Below are positions 23,124-31,665 of a DNA stretch of 47,743 nt, one piece after another. Source of the DNA: Clostridia bacterium (lineage in GTDB: Bacteria; Bacillota; Clostridia; Christensenellales; Borkfalkiaceae); NCBI GenBank assembly GCA_900767815.1, contig CAAGAM010000247.1:1-47743 (forward strand), given 5' to 3'. Position 1 is the first letter of the stretch. Each line of letters opens with the position of its first letter. Position numbers and translations under genes: made by a program. Under the pieces are notes generated by a model. The model had not been told where the DNA came from. It was given only the letters and a program-made list of their open reading frames with translations, and searched no databases.

Positions 23124-24881
23124 ATGAAAAAGTTTTTGGCACTGTTTATGGCAATCGTTATGGCGATGTCGTTGGGGCTTTTAACCTCGTGCGGCGAAAC
23201 GGCGGGGACGAGCGGAGCTTGCGCTCACACCGAAACCGAATGGGTTGTGACGAGAGAAGCTACCTGTACCGTTGACGGAGTTGAAAAGCAGAAATGTAAG
23301 AAATGCGGCAAAATCGTCGGCGAAAACAAGGTTATACCTAAGCTCGGGCATGAATTCGTCGCAGGTTTTTGCGACCGTGCGGGCTGCAACACCGCAGATC
23401 CCGAAAATAATAAATTCTACGCGGACATGGTTATTTCCATGGCGGACAGCGACAGGGTTACCGTTAAAAACAACGGAGATATCGTTATAAAAACCGATAT
23501 GAATAACACCGAAAAGGCTGCGGAGTACAAAATAACCGATATAGACGTTTTAAGCGGCAGAAGCGAAGGCGTTACGGGAGAAGACGGAAAAGAAACGGGC
23601 GTTAAGCAGCTCATTCAGGGAAAAATCGAAAGCGATATCGTGAGCGGAACTCTCAGCATTGTCGCAAGCGAAAAAGAAGTTAAACTCGTCGTTAAAAACG
23701 CGGGCGCGGAAGTTGCTTACGCGAGAGTGGACGGGGAAGCCGCGAAAAAGGCTATAAGCGGTATGGCGGGGCTTATTCCCGATATCGGCGGCGGGAGCGT
23801 TCCCGGCGTAGGCGGAATGGATTTATCCGCGATACTCGATACGCTCAGAAAGGCGGACGGAACGGACGCAACCGTCAAACAGATAAACACGCTGTTACAT
23901 AACCTTGTTATGTCCGTCGCGAGCGTAAGCGAAACCGAAACGGGATATAAGTTTGTTCTGGATTATGATAAGGCTAAGGAACTTAACCACGCTTTGGCAA
24001 CCCAGACGGTTAAAGCTTTTGTCGATAACTTGTTCGGCGAAAATACTTTTGAAAGTTACGTTCCGAGTATCGTTACGTTGGCAGTGCAGTCTGACAGCAG
24101 CCTTACGGAAGAGCAGCAGGCTAAAAAGATTGCGGAAATAAACGGCAATCTGAAAGAAAAGAGCGTTTACGAAGTTATCGGAATTTACGGCAACGTAACC
24201 GAAAGCGCCGCAGATATCGAAAAATCTGTCAATGACGTTCTCGATGCTTTGAAGGGTATCGAGGTGTCGGCAAATACCGATAAAAGGGGCAACGTTTTGT
24301 CGTTTAAGCTAGCGTTCAACAATTGGGAATTTGCTTCCGGATCGGACGGTTCGTCCGCTATTCAGCTTTCGTCCGTACATATCGACGGCGAAATCGAAAT
24401 CAAACTCACCAAACAGAGAGTTACGGGCGACGAATATCTTCCGTTCGAAGAGACCGAAAAACTTCACGACACCGCGGGCGTTGCCGCGGGAACGTATGAC
24501 GGAACTCCGACGAGTACGGACATAGTAAGCGTTAAATATACCGTTGCCGCAAACGGCGATATAGTAAAGGCGGAAACCGTTTATCGCGCAAGCAAAAACA
24601 ACGCGGAAACCGAGCAGACGAGTTATACTTATTATAAAGTCGTAAACGAGAACCCCGTTGCGGTTTTAAGAAGCACGAACGAAAGCGGCATTACGTATAA
24701 AATCAACAATCTTCTTGTTGCAGATACCGGAAACGAGAAGATTATCCTCGGCGCGGCAAACGTCAAGGTTTACGAGGTAAGCGAAGACGGAACCGAACTC
24801 AGAACTCTTACCGAAGCCGAAATTACGGATATCGCTCATATGATAGACGACGTTGAGTTTACGCTCGCCGTTGTCGGCTGA
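23124..24881 (+). CDS. Surface lipoprotein with Cys/His-rich N-terminal motif
   Basis: The protein has 585 residues from the ATG at 23124, which follows GGAAGGAGAT and gives a clean signal peptide; a longer frame upstream has none. The lipobox is LTSC (Cys23). Next comes a Cys/His motif seen in many Firmicutes surface proteins (CAHTETEW, REATCTVDG, QKCKKCGKI, PKLGHEF; about residues 30-80), possibly metal-binding. Two further Cys follow (FCDRAGCN). The rest, about 90-585, is beta-rich and helical, with GGGSVPGVGGMDLSAIL near 230; I do not recognise it. It has its own strong promoter and a perfect terminator, so it is a single-gene unit. Role unknown. Confidence 0.7.
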   Translation: MKKFLALFMAIVMAMSLGLLTSCGETAGTSGACAHTETEWVVTREATCTVDGVEKQKCKKCGKIVGENKVIPKLGHEFVAGFCDRAGCNTADPENNKFYADMVISMADSDRVTVKNNGDIVIKTDMNNTEKAAEYKITDIDVLSGRSEGVTGEDGKETGVKQLIQGKIESDIVSGTLSIVASEKEVKLVVKNAGAEVAYARVDGEAAKKAISGMAGLIPDIGGGSVPGVGGMDLSAILDTLRKADGTDATVKQINTLLHNLVMSVASVSETETGYKFVLDYDKAKELNHALATQTVKAFVDNLFGENTFESYVPSIVTLAVQSDSSLTEEQQAKKIAEINGNLKEKSVYEVIGIYGNVTESAADIEKSVNDVLDALKGIEVSANTDKRGNVLSFKLAFNNWEFASGSDGSSAIQLSSVHIDGEIEIKLTKQRVTGDEYLPFEETEKLHDTAGVAAGTYDGTPTSTDIVSVKYTVAANGDIVKAETVYRASKNNAETEQTSYTYYKVVNENPVAVLRSTNESGITYKINNLLVADTGNEKIILGAANVKVYEVSEDGTELRTLTEAEITDIAHMIDDVEFTLAVVG

Positions 24882-24983
24882 TCGGTCGAAAAAATCGCCT
24901 TGAAATAATCCGCAAACGGAAAATATCCGATAAAAACAACGGAAAAGCGATAATAAATCGCATAATACAATAGCATAAATAAG

Positions 24984-25024
24984 CGGCGGTCGCGGGCATT
25001 TGCCCGCGACCGCCGTGTTTTGTT
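24984..25024 (+). terminator. Terminator of the lipoprotein gene
   Basis: A perfect 14-bp GC-rich stem (CGGCGGTCGCGGGC with its complement), loop ATTT, is followed by TGTTTTGTTTT on the plus strand. Confidence 0.85.
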
Positions 25025-25043
25025 TTACGTTTGTAATTTTGGG

Positions 25044-25454
25044 TTATTCTTCTTTAAATTTAAGCGCTAACAACAGGTATATAATGCCGATTGCGAGGGA
25101 AATAAGCGTGATCGTGCAAGTGTAAATGATGTCGAGCGTGGTTAATATTGTTGTAATGGGCGTGTTGCTGGATAAAATAGTTATCAGATATATTATCCCC
25201 ATAAGGATTATAAAACCGATTGATATGCATGCGGCGATGATGTAAGGTTTTTTGCTGTAGGCAACCGCGCAAACGAGCCAATGCGAGATGATTAAAAGCA
25301 ACAGATAAAACGCCGCAAGTATGAACATCATGGGGAATGTGTCGAGTTCTTGATTGCTTCCCAGCTCGTAACAAAGCCTGCCGAATGCGAATAAAAACGC
25401 GATGAACGCCAATATTCTGTTGAGATAAAGTAGTTTTTTGTTTTTCATTTTCAA
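25044..25454 (-). CDS. Small four-helix membrane protein, unknown function
   Basis: The protein has 136 residues and is almost wholly hydrophobic, with four predicted transmembrane helices at about 10-28, 40-64, 70-92 and 104-131. The N-terminus is basic (MKMKNKKLLY) and the end is charged (LKFKEE), as expected for an integral membrane protein. No motif is recognised. Its ATG has only a weak ribosome-binding site (GAGGTTTG). It converges with the lipoprotein gene across a GC-rich terminator. Downstream of nothing obvious on its own strand, it is probably monocistronic. The upstream region (25491-25646) holds a gene remnant. Function cannot be inferred. Confidence 0.6.
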   Translation of the reverse strand: MKMKNKKLLYLNRILAFIAFLFAFGRLCYELGSNQELDTFPMMFILAAFYLLLLIISHWLVCAVAYSKKPYIIAACISIGFIILMGIIYLITILSSNTPITTILTTLDIIYTCTITLISLAIGIIYLLLALKFKEE

Positions 25455-25490
25455 ACCTCGATAAATATTATGTATATATTAAAGGAAATC

Positions 25491-25646
25491 TTAATAGATA
25501 ACTAAATTATACTCGTTGACGATGCTACTGTTATAGGCTTTTGCAATAATATAGTATGTTTCACCAGCTTCAGCAATGAAATTGATTTTTGAATTGTAAC
25601 TTCCCGCACTGTCATCATCATAATAAAATTCAGTGTGATATCGGGT
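25491..25646 (-). pseudogene. Remnant of a PPC-like (pre-peptidase C-terminal) surface domain
   Basis: On the minus strand an open segment of 51 codons ends at a TAA (25491-25493). It reads in part EFYYDDDSAGSYNSKINFI and AEAGETYYIIAKAYN, followed by SSIVNEYNLVIY. This matches the layout of PPC-type beta domains (acidic DDDSxG...NSKI, then AGxTYYI.V..Y). Two stop codons (25647-25652) block the frame upstream, although KYTDNDKSTDQIIY continues the same frame beyond them. No start codon or ribosome-binding site fits. I read it as the decayed 3' end of a secreted-protein gene. Confidence 0.6.
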
Positions 25647-25731
25647 TTATTATGCACGTTTTAGGGCATTGTAATTGTCACAATAAATTATTTGATCTGT
25701 AGATTTGTCATTATCAGTGTATTTGATTAAA

Positions 25732-27246
25732 TTATTTCTTTCTGAAAATCATGTAAGGAATGGAAATCGCGATGACGAGAACGGTTGCGATAAGCGCGAA
25801 CGTCGTTCCCGACGAGAACGATATCGTTACGATTTCCGAAAGACTTTCAAGCGCGGCGATGTTGTTTGCGAATATCGCCTGCGTTATGAAATTGTTCGTG
25901 GTGAATGCCTTGAATACGATAGTGGGGATGAGAACGAGGAAGAGTGCCGGTCCCCAACCGAATATCACCGCGCATTTGAGTTTCGTTGACATCTTTCCCG
26001 TAACGGTGTTGACGATAAGTTTAACGAGAAGATAAACCCACACGCTCATATAAAGGAAAAGAACGACCGCGATAGCTTTCATCGCGATGACGACGCCGCG
26101 TTTTACTTCGTCCGTCGCGTTTTCTTTGAGTTTTTGCTTAACCGAAGCCTTTATTTCTTCAATCGTGTTTTCGGCGTCTCCCGTACTTTCGCCGCCCGCG
26201 CTTTCGACGGAGGACGGAACCGATTCGTGGCTTTCGGGCGCGGAGTCTGCGCTAAAAGCGTTACCCGAAAACGCGTTTTTAAACGAAATATTCATGCTTC
26301 CCGCAGCGAGATAAGCCGACCGACCGTGTTTTTCTTGTTTCTCCGAGGTGTTTTCGGTGCCGTCGGATATGTTCGCGTCGTTCCAGTCTTTGTTGACGAG
26401 CTGTAACAGATATTCATCGATTAACGAGCTTAAATCGAAGTTTTTGTCGAGATTTTCGTTAAGCATTTCGTCGGTTACGCCGTTTGAATCGGTTAAATCG
26501 GATTTACCTTTGGCAACGTTAAGAATGTATACCAAGGTTTTTGCAACCGTTTCTTTAAGTTCTCCGTTATATACGTCTATTCCTTCGAAATACTCGGGAT
26601 TTGCTTTGCCTGTTTCGCTGTTTTTAACGATATTGTAAACATCTGCGACGACTTCGACGATTTCGTCCGAGGCTTCATCGATAGTCTTGTTTGAGGTAAG
26701 CGCGTTGTAAACTATTTCGATTTTTTCGTCGATCGTCTTATCGTCTACGCCCGCTTCCTGCAAAAGCTGTTCCGTCGTTTTGTTTCCGAATTCGTTTTTG
26801 AAGTTCTCATTATCCGAAAGCCTGTCGAAAGACTGCTTGATAAGCACTTTCGTCACGCTTTTGGTCGCGCTCTTTTTGAATTTTTCCATTTCGGCGACTA
26901 CTTTGTCGTTAAAAGCGGCGTCAACGGCTTCGTCGATGAGTTTGTCTACGGGAGAATTGTCTTTCGCGAAAATCGAACCGTAAATCGATTTTGACGAAAG
27001 AGATAAGGTTACGGGCAATTTCACGTCGTCGTTTGCCATTTCTCTCAATGCGTCGACGTAGGGTTTGCTGTCAACCGTGGCGTCCGACGACATAAGTTCT
27101 TCGATTTTATCGACCATTGCCTGATTGAGTTTCACCGTCGCTTCGATTTTCCAGACGGGACCCGCCGCATAGCCTGCAACGGCAAAACAGCAAAGCGCGG
27201 CGAGAACGATATTTAAAACAAACGTTACGAGTTTGGAAATGCTCAT
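25732..27246 (-). CDS. Membrane protein with large extracytoplasmic domain, unknown family
   Basis: The protein has 504 residues. An N-terminal helix (about 6-27) is followed by about 340 residues of mostly helical, acidic extracytoplasmic sequence (HNDKVVAEMEKF-like helices). A Ser/Glu-rich low-complexity linker follows (ESHESVPSSVESAGGEST, about 330-350). The C-terminal third has three hydrophobic helices (about 385-410, 420-445 and 475-500) and ends in MIFRKK. I recognise no domain. It has a perfect sigma-A promoter, with a 25-bp tandem duplication in the 5' leader that could bind the TetR encoded upstream. Start ATG follows AAGGAG. A sensor or surface structural role is only a guess. Confidence 0.65.
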   Translation of the reverse strand: MSISKLVTFVLNIVLAALCCFAVAGYAAGPVWKIEATVKLNQAMVDKIEELMSSDATVDSKPYVDALREMANDDVKLPVTLSLSSKSIYGSIFAKDNSPVDKLIDEAVDAAFNDKVVAEMEKFKKSATKSVTKVLIKQSFDRLSDNENFKNEFGNKTTEQLLQEAGVDDKTIDEKIEIVYNALTSNKTIDEASDEIVEVVADVYNIVKNSETGKANPEYFEGIDVYNGELKETVAKTLVYILNVAKGKSDLTDSNGVTDEMLNENLDKNFDLSSLIDEYLLQLVNKDWNDANISDGTENTSEKQEKHGRSAYLAAGSMNISFKNAFSGNAFSADSAPESHESVPSSVESAGGESTGDAENTIEEIKASVKQKLKENATDEVKRGVVIAMKAIAVVLFLYMSVWVYLLVKLIVNTVTGKMSTKLKCAVIFGWGPALFLVLIPTIVFKAFTTNNFITQAIFANNIAALESLSEIVTISFSSGTTFALIATVLVIAISIPYMIFRKK

Positions 27247-27287
27247 GTTTCGTTTCTCCTTAGGTTATTCATAACCGGCATAAAAGC

Positions 27288-27337
27288 ATATAAAATATAT
27301 TTATATAATATAATATAAAATATATTTATATAATATA
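27288..27337. repeat. Perfect 25-bp tandem duplication in a promoter leader
   Basis: Two identical 25-bp AT-only units (27288-27312 and 27313-27337) each contain the palindrome AAATATATTT. They begin right at the predicted start of transcription of the membrane-protein gene and fill most of its leader. They could be tandem operators or a slippage product. Confidence 0.9.
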
Positions 27338-27340
27338 TGT

Positions 27341-27369
27341 ATTATAGGTCGTATAGACTTTTATGTCAA
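27341..27369 (-). promoter_or_regulatory. Sigma-A promoter of the membrane-protein gene
   Basis: On the minus strand a perfect TTGACA (27364-27369), a 17-bp spacer and a perfect TATAAT (27341-27346) lead to a start near 27334, inside the tandem repeat. Confidence 0.88.
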
Positions 27370-27389
27370 GAGAAAACAATGCGTTTACG

Positions 27390-28004
27390 TTATTTCCGTA
27401 AGTCGGAAACGAAGAGACTTTTTATCATTTCGCTTATTTTCACCCTCATAACGCCGTAATCGAGATAGTCGTGAGTGTCGTAGACGGACTCGTGAGCAAA
27501 CGACTGAATGGCATTCATAGCAAGATGAACGCGTTCTTTGAGGTACGGAGGGTTATATCCGAGGCTTATGAGCTTTTCCGAAATCTTCTCGGTCAGTGTG
27601 TTCTGAAGCTCCATAAATTCGTCGTTTACGTCTTCGTCGCTTACCTCCAACGAGTGCAGAGTGTTATGAAGGTGCGCGTTTTCGCGGTGGATTTTAATCG
27701 TCGTGTCGATAAAATCGCCTATTAAGCGATCGAAATCGACGGGCGCATAAGTGCTTTCCAGAACTTCAGAAAGCGGCTCGGTTACTTTTCTTATATATAT
27801 ATTAAGGACGTATAACAAAATGTCGCGTTTATCCTTGAAATAACTGTAAACGATGCCCGTAGACACGCCCGCGCGTCTGGCTATATCCGAGGTGTTGGCT
27901 TTATAATATCCGACTTCCGTAAATAATTCGTAGCTCGCCTCTATTATTTTTTGTTTCTTTTCGTTCGACCGCTCTTGTTGCGGCTGCCTGATCGTCTTTT
28001 CCAT
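27390..28004 (-). CDS. TetR-family transcriptional regulator
   Basis: The protein has 204 residues. The N-terminal TetR helix-turn-helix spans about 18-65: KKQKIIEASYELFTEVGYYK, then IARRAGVSTGIVYSYFKDK. The ligand-binding C-terminal half (70-204) is helical with no assigned ligand. The gene diverges from the feo operon. An 8-bp inverted repeat TTTATGAA-N12-TTCATAAA lies midway between the two promoters and is a candidate operator. Its own promoter (TTGCTT-17-TATAAT) places the first transcribed base at or within one base of the ATG, so the mRNA may be leaderless; no Shine-Dalgarno sequence is present. It may control feo, the downstream membrane gene, or both. Confidence 0.88.
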   Translation of the reverse strand: MEKTIRQPQQERSNEKKQKIIEASYELFTEVGYYKANTSDIARRAGVSTGIVYSYFKDKRDILLYVLNIYIRKVTEPLSEVLESTYAPVDFDRLIGDFIDTTIKIHRENAHLHNTLHSLEVSDEDVNDEFMELQNTLTEKISEKLISLGYNPPYLKERVHLAMNAIQSFAHESVYDTHDYLDYGVMRVKISEMIKSLFVSDLRK

Positions 28005-28010
28005 AATACA

Positions 28011-28039
28011 ATTATATTATATCCCGAAAAAAAAAGCAA
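28011..28039 (-). promoter_or_regulatory. tetR promoter, predicting a leaderless mRNA
   Basis: On the minus strand TTGCTT (28034-28039), a 17-bp spacer and TATAAT (28011-28016) leave only six bases to the ATG at 28004. A second overlapping TATAAT lies five bases upstream. Confidence 0.65.
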
Positions 28040-28047
28040 GGATATTC

Positions 28048-28075
28048 TTTATGAATATGAAGAAATGTTCATAAA
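28048..28075. promoter_or_regulatory. Candidate operator between tetR and feo
   Basis: The perfect 8-bp arms TTTATGAA (28048-28055) and TTCATAAA (28068-28075) are 12 bp apart, between the tetR -35 box and the feo -35 box. Binding here could affect both divergent promoters. Confidence 0.6.
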
Positions 28076-28080
28076 AATGC

Positions 28081-28109
28081 TTGACACGCTCTTTCGGCTA
28101 TGCTATAAT
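28081..28109 (+). promoter_or_regulatory. Sigma-A promoter of the feo operon
   Basis: A perfect TTGACA (28081-28086), a 17-bp spacer and a perfect TATAAT (28104-28109) give a leader of about 100 nt before the first feoA. I see no Fur box (GATAATGATTATCATTATC-like) overlapping it. Confidence 0.9.
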
Positions 28110-28218
28110 GAAAACGAATTTGAAGTATTATTCATATTTGCAGGCGACCGCGAGTAAGGTTTCGGACGGAAACGAGCAGAACCCGAAAGGGGCGGACGAG
28201 GAGCAAAAGGAGAAAATT

Positions 28219-28431
28219 ATGCCGATAGTTTTGGCGCCGCTTAATCAACAGCTTAAAATAGTGAGGATAACGGCGGATGATAAGCTTAAAAAGCATCTGG
28301 AAAGTTTGGGGATAACGGTTGACGGCGAAATAACCGTTTTGAGTTCGAGCGGCGGAAGCGTCGTTGTGAAAATCAAAGACGGAAGAATCGCGCTCGACAG
28401 CAATCTTTCGACGAAAATTTTCGTCGCATAA
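28219..28431 (+). CDS. feoA: FeoA domain protein (first copy)
   Basis: The protein has 70 residues from the ATG at 28219, chosen because AAAGGAGA precedes it; a longer frame from 28081 would begin upstream of the transcription start. It has an SH3-like FeoA fold: LNQQLKIVRITADDKLKKHLESLGITVDGEITVLSSSGGSVVVKIKDGRIALDS shows the typical strand order and the ALD..A core. FeoA binds the FeoB G-domain or membrane part to stimulate ferrous iron uptake. It lies 47 bp before a second FeoA. Two FeoA copies before FeoB are common in Clostridia. Confidence 0.85.
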   Translation: MPIVLAPLNQQLKIVRITADDKLKKHLESLGITVDGEITVLSSSGGSVVVKIKDGRIALDSNLSTKIFVA

Positions 28432-28478
28432 GAAAAACTTGAACCGCAAAATAAAGAAAATCTATCAGGAGAAATTAT

Positions 28479-28712
28479 ATGGAAAAAACACTGGACTTGT
28501 TTGAGATCGGCGAGAAAGGGATTGTAAAATCCGTCGTCGGCGAAGGCAAAATCAAAAGGCGTCTTTTCGACATGGGCATAACGCCCGGGGCAGACGTTCT
28601 TATGAGAAAGAAAGCCCCTTTAGGCGACCCTATCGAGATCACGATAAGAGGCTATGAGCTTACTCTTCGTAAAACCGAAGCGGTTTGCGTGAATATGGAG
28701 GTAACCAAATAA
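28479..28712 (+). CDS. feoA: FeoA domain protein (second copy)
   Basis: The protein has 77 residues. It carries the FeoA signature GIVKSVVGEGKIKRRLFDMG followed by ITPGADVLMRKKAPLGDPIE and ITIRGYELTLRKTEA. This is closer to the family consensus than the first copy. Its stop overlaps the feoB start by one base (TAATG), so the two are translationally coupled and the pair is likely to form a complex. It starts after CAGGAGAAATT. Confidence 0.93.
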   Translation: MEKTLDLFEIGEKGIVKSVVGEGKIKRRLFDMGITPGADVLMRKKAPLGDPIEITIRGYELTLRKTEAVCVNMEVTK

Positions 28713-31213
28713 TGAAAAGATTTGCTTTGGCGGGCAACCCGAATTGCGGAAAAACTACGCTTTTCAACAGTCTTACGGGTTCTACCGCGCACGTCGGCAA
28801 CTGGCCGGGCGTTACCGTCGATAAACGCGACGGCGTTTACAAAAAATGTGCCGAACCCGTTGCGATCGTCGATCTCCCGGGTATTTATTCTCTTTCGCCT
28901 TACACTCCCGAAGAGGTAATCGCGAGAAATTACGTTTTAGACGAAAAGCCCGATTGCGTAATCAACATCGTCGACGCCACGAACTTAGAGCGTAACCTTT
29001 ATCTTACCACTCAGCTTCTCGAAATAGACGTTCCGATGGTAGTCGCGCTCAACATGATCGACGCCGTTGAAAAGGCGGGAGACAAAATCGACGAAAAGGC
29101 GCTCGAAAACAGACTCGGCGTTCCCGTCGTAAAGATTTCCGCTCTTAAAGAAAAAGGCTTGAAAGAGCTTATGGATAAGGCTTATAGCGAAAGCAAACGT
29201 CCGAGAAAAGGCTCTACCGTTCTCGAAGGTTCGGCGCTCACTCATCTCATCGGCGACGTTAAAATCGCTCTCGAAGGTCAGAAAGTGGCAAATCCTTTGT
29301 TCCATGCCGTTAAACTTGTGGAAAACGACGAAATCGAAGTTAAAATGCACAGAGAAACGGTCGGCATGGTCAACGCCTTCAAAAAGACTTTCAACGACGC
29401 CGTTTTCGGAAACGATTTCGAAGCTTTGGTTGCGGACGCGAGATATAAATACATATCAAAGAATTTTGCTCCCGTCGTAACCCATAAAAACAAAGACAAA
29501 TTCAAGATGACTTCTTCCGATAAGGCGGATAAGGTTTTAACGCACAAGGTTTGGGGTATTCCTATTTTCCTCGTTGTTCTCTTCCTTATTTTCCACCTTA
29601 CGTTCTCGGAAAATCTTTTCTACCTGAACGGATTCGGTGATGGCTGGATGCCCGCTCTTTCGGATAACGAAGCGTTCGTCGAAAAAGACGACAAGGGCAA
29701 TATCGTTTACGAAGACGATCTCGATTACTATATGGACGCAGACGGTAACTACGTTCTCGCAACGGGCGAAGGCGTAACAAAAAACGCAAACGGAACTTAT
29801 TCGATCGAAGGCGAAGACGGAGAGTTTGTCGCGGATGACGAAGGTCGTCTCGGAAGCCTCGTTCCCGTGCTTAACTACGGCGGAAGATGGCTCGCGACGA
29901 TTTACGACGGAACTTTGTATTCTCCGGGCGTTGTAATCAACAATATATGGAACGATATGCTTGTCGGCGAGCTTTCGGGCTTCATTCAGGAAAAAGTTGA
30001 GGCAAGCTCGATGGCAGATTGGGCTAAGGGACTTATCAACAACGGTATTATCGAAGGTATAACCGCCGTTCTTTCCTTCCTTCCCCCGATTCTTGTATTG
30101 TTCTTATTCTTCTCCATTTTGGAAGACTCGGGTTATATGGCGCGTATCGCGTTCATTCTCGACAGGATGTTCAGAAAATTCGGTCTTTCGGGCAGAGCGT
30201 TCCTTCCCATGATAATGGGCTTCGGATGTTCCGTTCCCGCAATGATAAACACCAGAACCTTAGCAGACGAAAAGGAGAGAACGGCAACAGTCCGTGTCAT
30301 TCCGTTCTTCTCCTGCGGTGCTAAACTTCCCATCCTCACCGCCGTTGCGGGCGCGCTCGTTCTCGGCACGGGGATAAACGCAGACCTTATCACTTATTCG
30401 ATGTATCTCTTAGGTATCATAACGGCAATCGTTTCGGTACTTCTTATGAGAAACACTTCCCTTAAAGGCGAAACGCCCCCGTTCATCATGGAACTTCCCG
30501 CTTACCACGCGCCGCAGTTCAAGAACCTCATGGCTCACCTTTGGGATAAGACGAAGCACTTCGTTAAAAAAGCATTCACGATAATCCTCGCTTCGACAAT
30601 CGTCATCTGGGTTCTTACCCATTTCGATTTCAGCTGGCACCTTCTTCAAGACGAACAGATTAACGAGAGTATTCTCGCAAGCGTATCCATGCTTGTTCAG
30701 CCTCTCTTCACTCCGCTCGGCTTCGGAAGTCAGCTCGGAGAATACGGCTGGGTATTCGTTCTCGCGGCGGTTTCGGGACTTATCGCAAAAGAAAACGTCA
30801 TTTCGACCTTCGGTACCTTAGCGGCTTGCCTTACGGCTATCCCCGCCGTTGCGGATAAGATAGGGCTTGCAAACATTTCGAGCGAAGCGGGTATCGGTGC
30901 CGTTAAGGCAATGATCGCCGCAACGGGTATCGGAATTCCCGGACTTCTCGCATTCATCGCCTTCAATATGACCACGATTCCGTGTTTCGCGGCGGTCGGA
31001 ACGGCAAAGGCGGAACTTCAGAATAACAGACGTTACAAATGGACGTTATTCTTCTGGATCGCAACCTCCTATATCGTAGGCGCGATGCTTTATACGATCG
31101 GCTCCGCATGGTGGACGGCATTCATCTGGGCGGCGGTTATCGCGGCGGTTACGGTTATCATAGTCATGAGAAACAAGAACCTCGCCGCAAAGGAAAACAG
31201 AACGCTTGCATAA
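28712..31213 (+). CDS. feoB: Ferrous iron transporter FeoB
   Basis: The protein has 833 residues from the ATG at 28712. The N-terminal G domain has G1 GNPNCGKTT (8-16), G3 DLPGIYSL and G4 NMID. The membrane part follows from about residue 279, with the conserved LEDSGYMARIAF near 470 and MIMGFGCSVPA near 500. Between the first two helices is an acidic insertion of about 70 residues (about 317-385; DDKGNIVYEDDLDYYMDADG is part). I do not know it from standard FeoB (about 770 residues). It would lie outside the membrane and might collect Fe2+. The operon is feoA-feoA-feoB-Cys-rich peptide under a strong promoter next to a divergent TetR. Confidence 0.95.
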   Translation: MKRFALAGNPNCGKTTLFNSLTGSTAHVGNWPGVTVDKRDGVYKKCAEPVAIVDLPGIYSLSPYTPEEVIARNYVLDEKPDCVINIVDATNLERNLYLTTQLLEIDVPMVVALNMIDAVEKAGDKIDEKALENRLGVPVVKISALKEKGLKELMDKAYSESKRPRKGSTVLEGSALTHLIGDVKIALEGQKVANPLFHAVKLVENDEIEVKMHRETVGMVNAFKKTFNDAVFGNDFEALVADARYKYISKNFAPVVTHKNKDKFKMTSSDKADKVLTHKVWGIPIFLVVLFLIFHLTFSENLFYLNGFGDGWMPALSDNEAFVEKDDKGNIVYEDDLDYYMDADGNYVLATGEGVTKNANGTYSIEGEDGEFVADDEGRLGSLVPVLNYGGRWLATIYDGTLYSPGVVINNIWNDMLVGELSGFIQEKVEASSMADWAKGLINNGIIEGITAVLSFLPPILVLFLFFSILEDSGYMARIAFILDRMFRKFGLSGRAFLPMIMGFGCSVPAMINTRTLADEKERTATVRVIPFFSCGAKLPILTAVAGALVLGTGINADLITYSMYLLGIITAIVSVLLMRNTSLKGETPPFIMELPAYHAPQFKNLMAHLWDKTKHFVKKAFTIILASTIVIWVLTHFDFSWHLLQDEQINESILASVSMLVQPLFTPLGFGSQLGEYGWVFVLAAVSGLIAKENVISTFGTLAACLTAIPAVADKIGLANISSEAGIGAVKAMIAATGIGIPGLLAFIAFNMTTIPCFAAVGTAKAELQNNRRYKWTLFFWIATSYIVGAMLYTIGSAWWTAFIWAAVIAAVTVIIVMRNKNLAAKENRTLA

Positions 31214-31261
31214 TTGCAGGTGAACGCGGTCGCAAGTTATTGTGGCTCAAAGGAGTAAAAT

Positions 31262-31429
31262 ATGGGACCTTTTGAAATAATTCTTATAATAGTTTGCGTT
31301 TGTATCGTCGCGGGAGTAGGTATCGCCGCGATAGTGAGAAAAAAACAAGGCAAGCACGATTGCGATTGCGGAGGCGACTGCGCGCATTGCAAAGGCTGCG
31401 GTTATTCGCAACAAAGCAAAAAGAAATGA
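31262..31429 (+). CDS. FeoB-associated Cys-rich membrane peptide
   Basis: The peptide has 55 residues. MGPFEIILIIVCVCIVAGVG begins one transmembrane helix (about 5-24), then a basic stretch (RKKQGKH) and the Cys cluster CDCGGDC-AHCKGCG (residues 34-47). This is the small FeoB-associated Cys-rich family found after feoB in many Clostridia. It has its own ribosome-binding site AAAGGAG, 48 bp after the feoB stop. Its role is thought to be in iron handling at the FeoB complex, but this is not proved. A hairpin TTGCGATT / AATCGCGG lies just after it. Confidence 0.85.
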   Translation: MGPFEIILIIVCVCIVAGVGIAAIVRKKQGKHDCDCGGDCAHCKGCGYSQQSKKK

Positions 31430-31523
31430 TTTCTTTCGGGTCTTGCGATTAAAAAATCGCGGCAAACAAATCAAAAAGCTTAAAAAGCTAAGTCATAACG
31501 CACATTAAGTTAATCTACCGATT

Positions 31524-31558
31524 CCGCGCGTGTGGTTTTTCAAAAACCGCACGCGCGG
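31524..31558 (+). terminator. Long GC hairpin after the feo operon
   Basis: A 16-bp stem with one G-U pair (CCGCGCGTGTGGTTTT with AAAACCGCACGCGCGG) has a 3-nt loop. Only TTTCG follows, so the T run is weak. Its right arm recurs at 31666-31680. Confidence 0.5.
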
Positions 31559-31665
31559 TTTCGTATAATATAAAATTCGTCGTGGCGAAAAAATATATTT
31601 TTTGTCGTTAAATTTATAGTAATTATGTTTTAAATGTGCTATAATTTACATGTAAAAAATTAAGC

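Noticed and set aside
28110..28218. Metal-sensing riboswitch in the feo leader
   Set aside because: The leader is purine-rich and could fold, but I see none of the conserved elements of a known metal riboswitch class.
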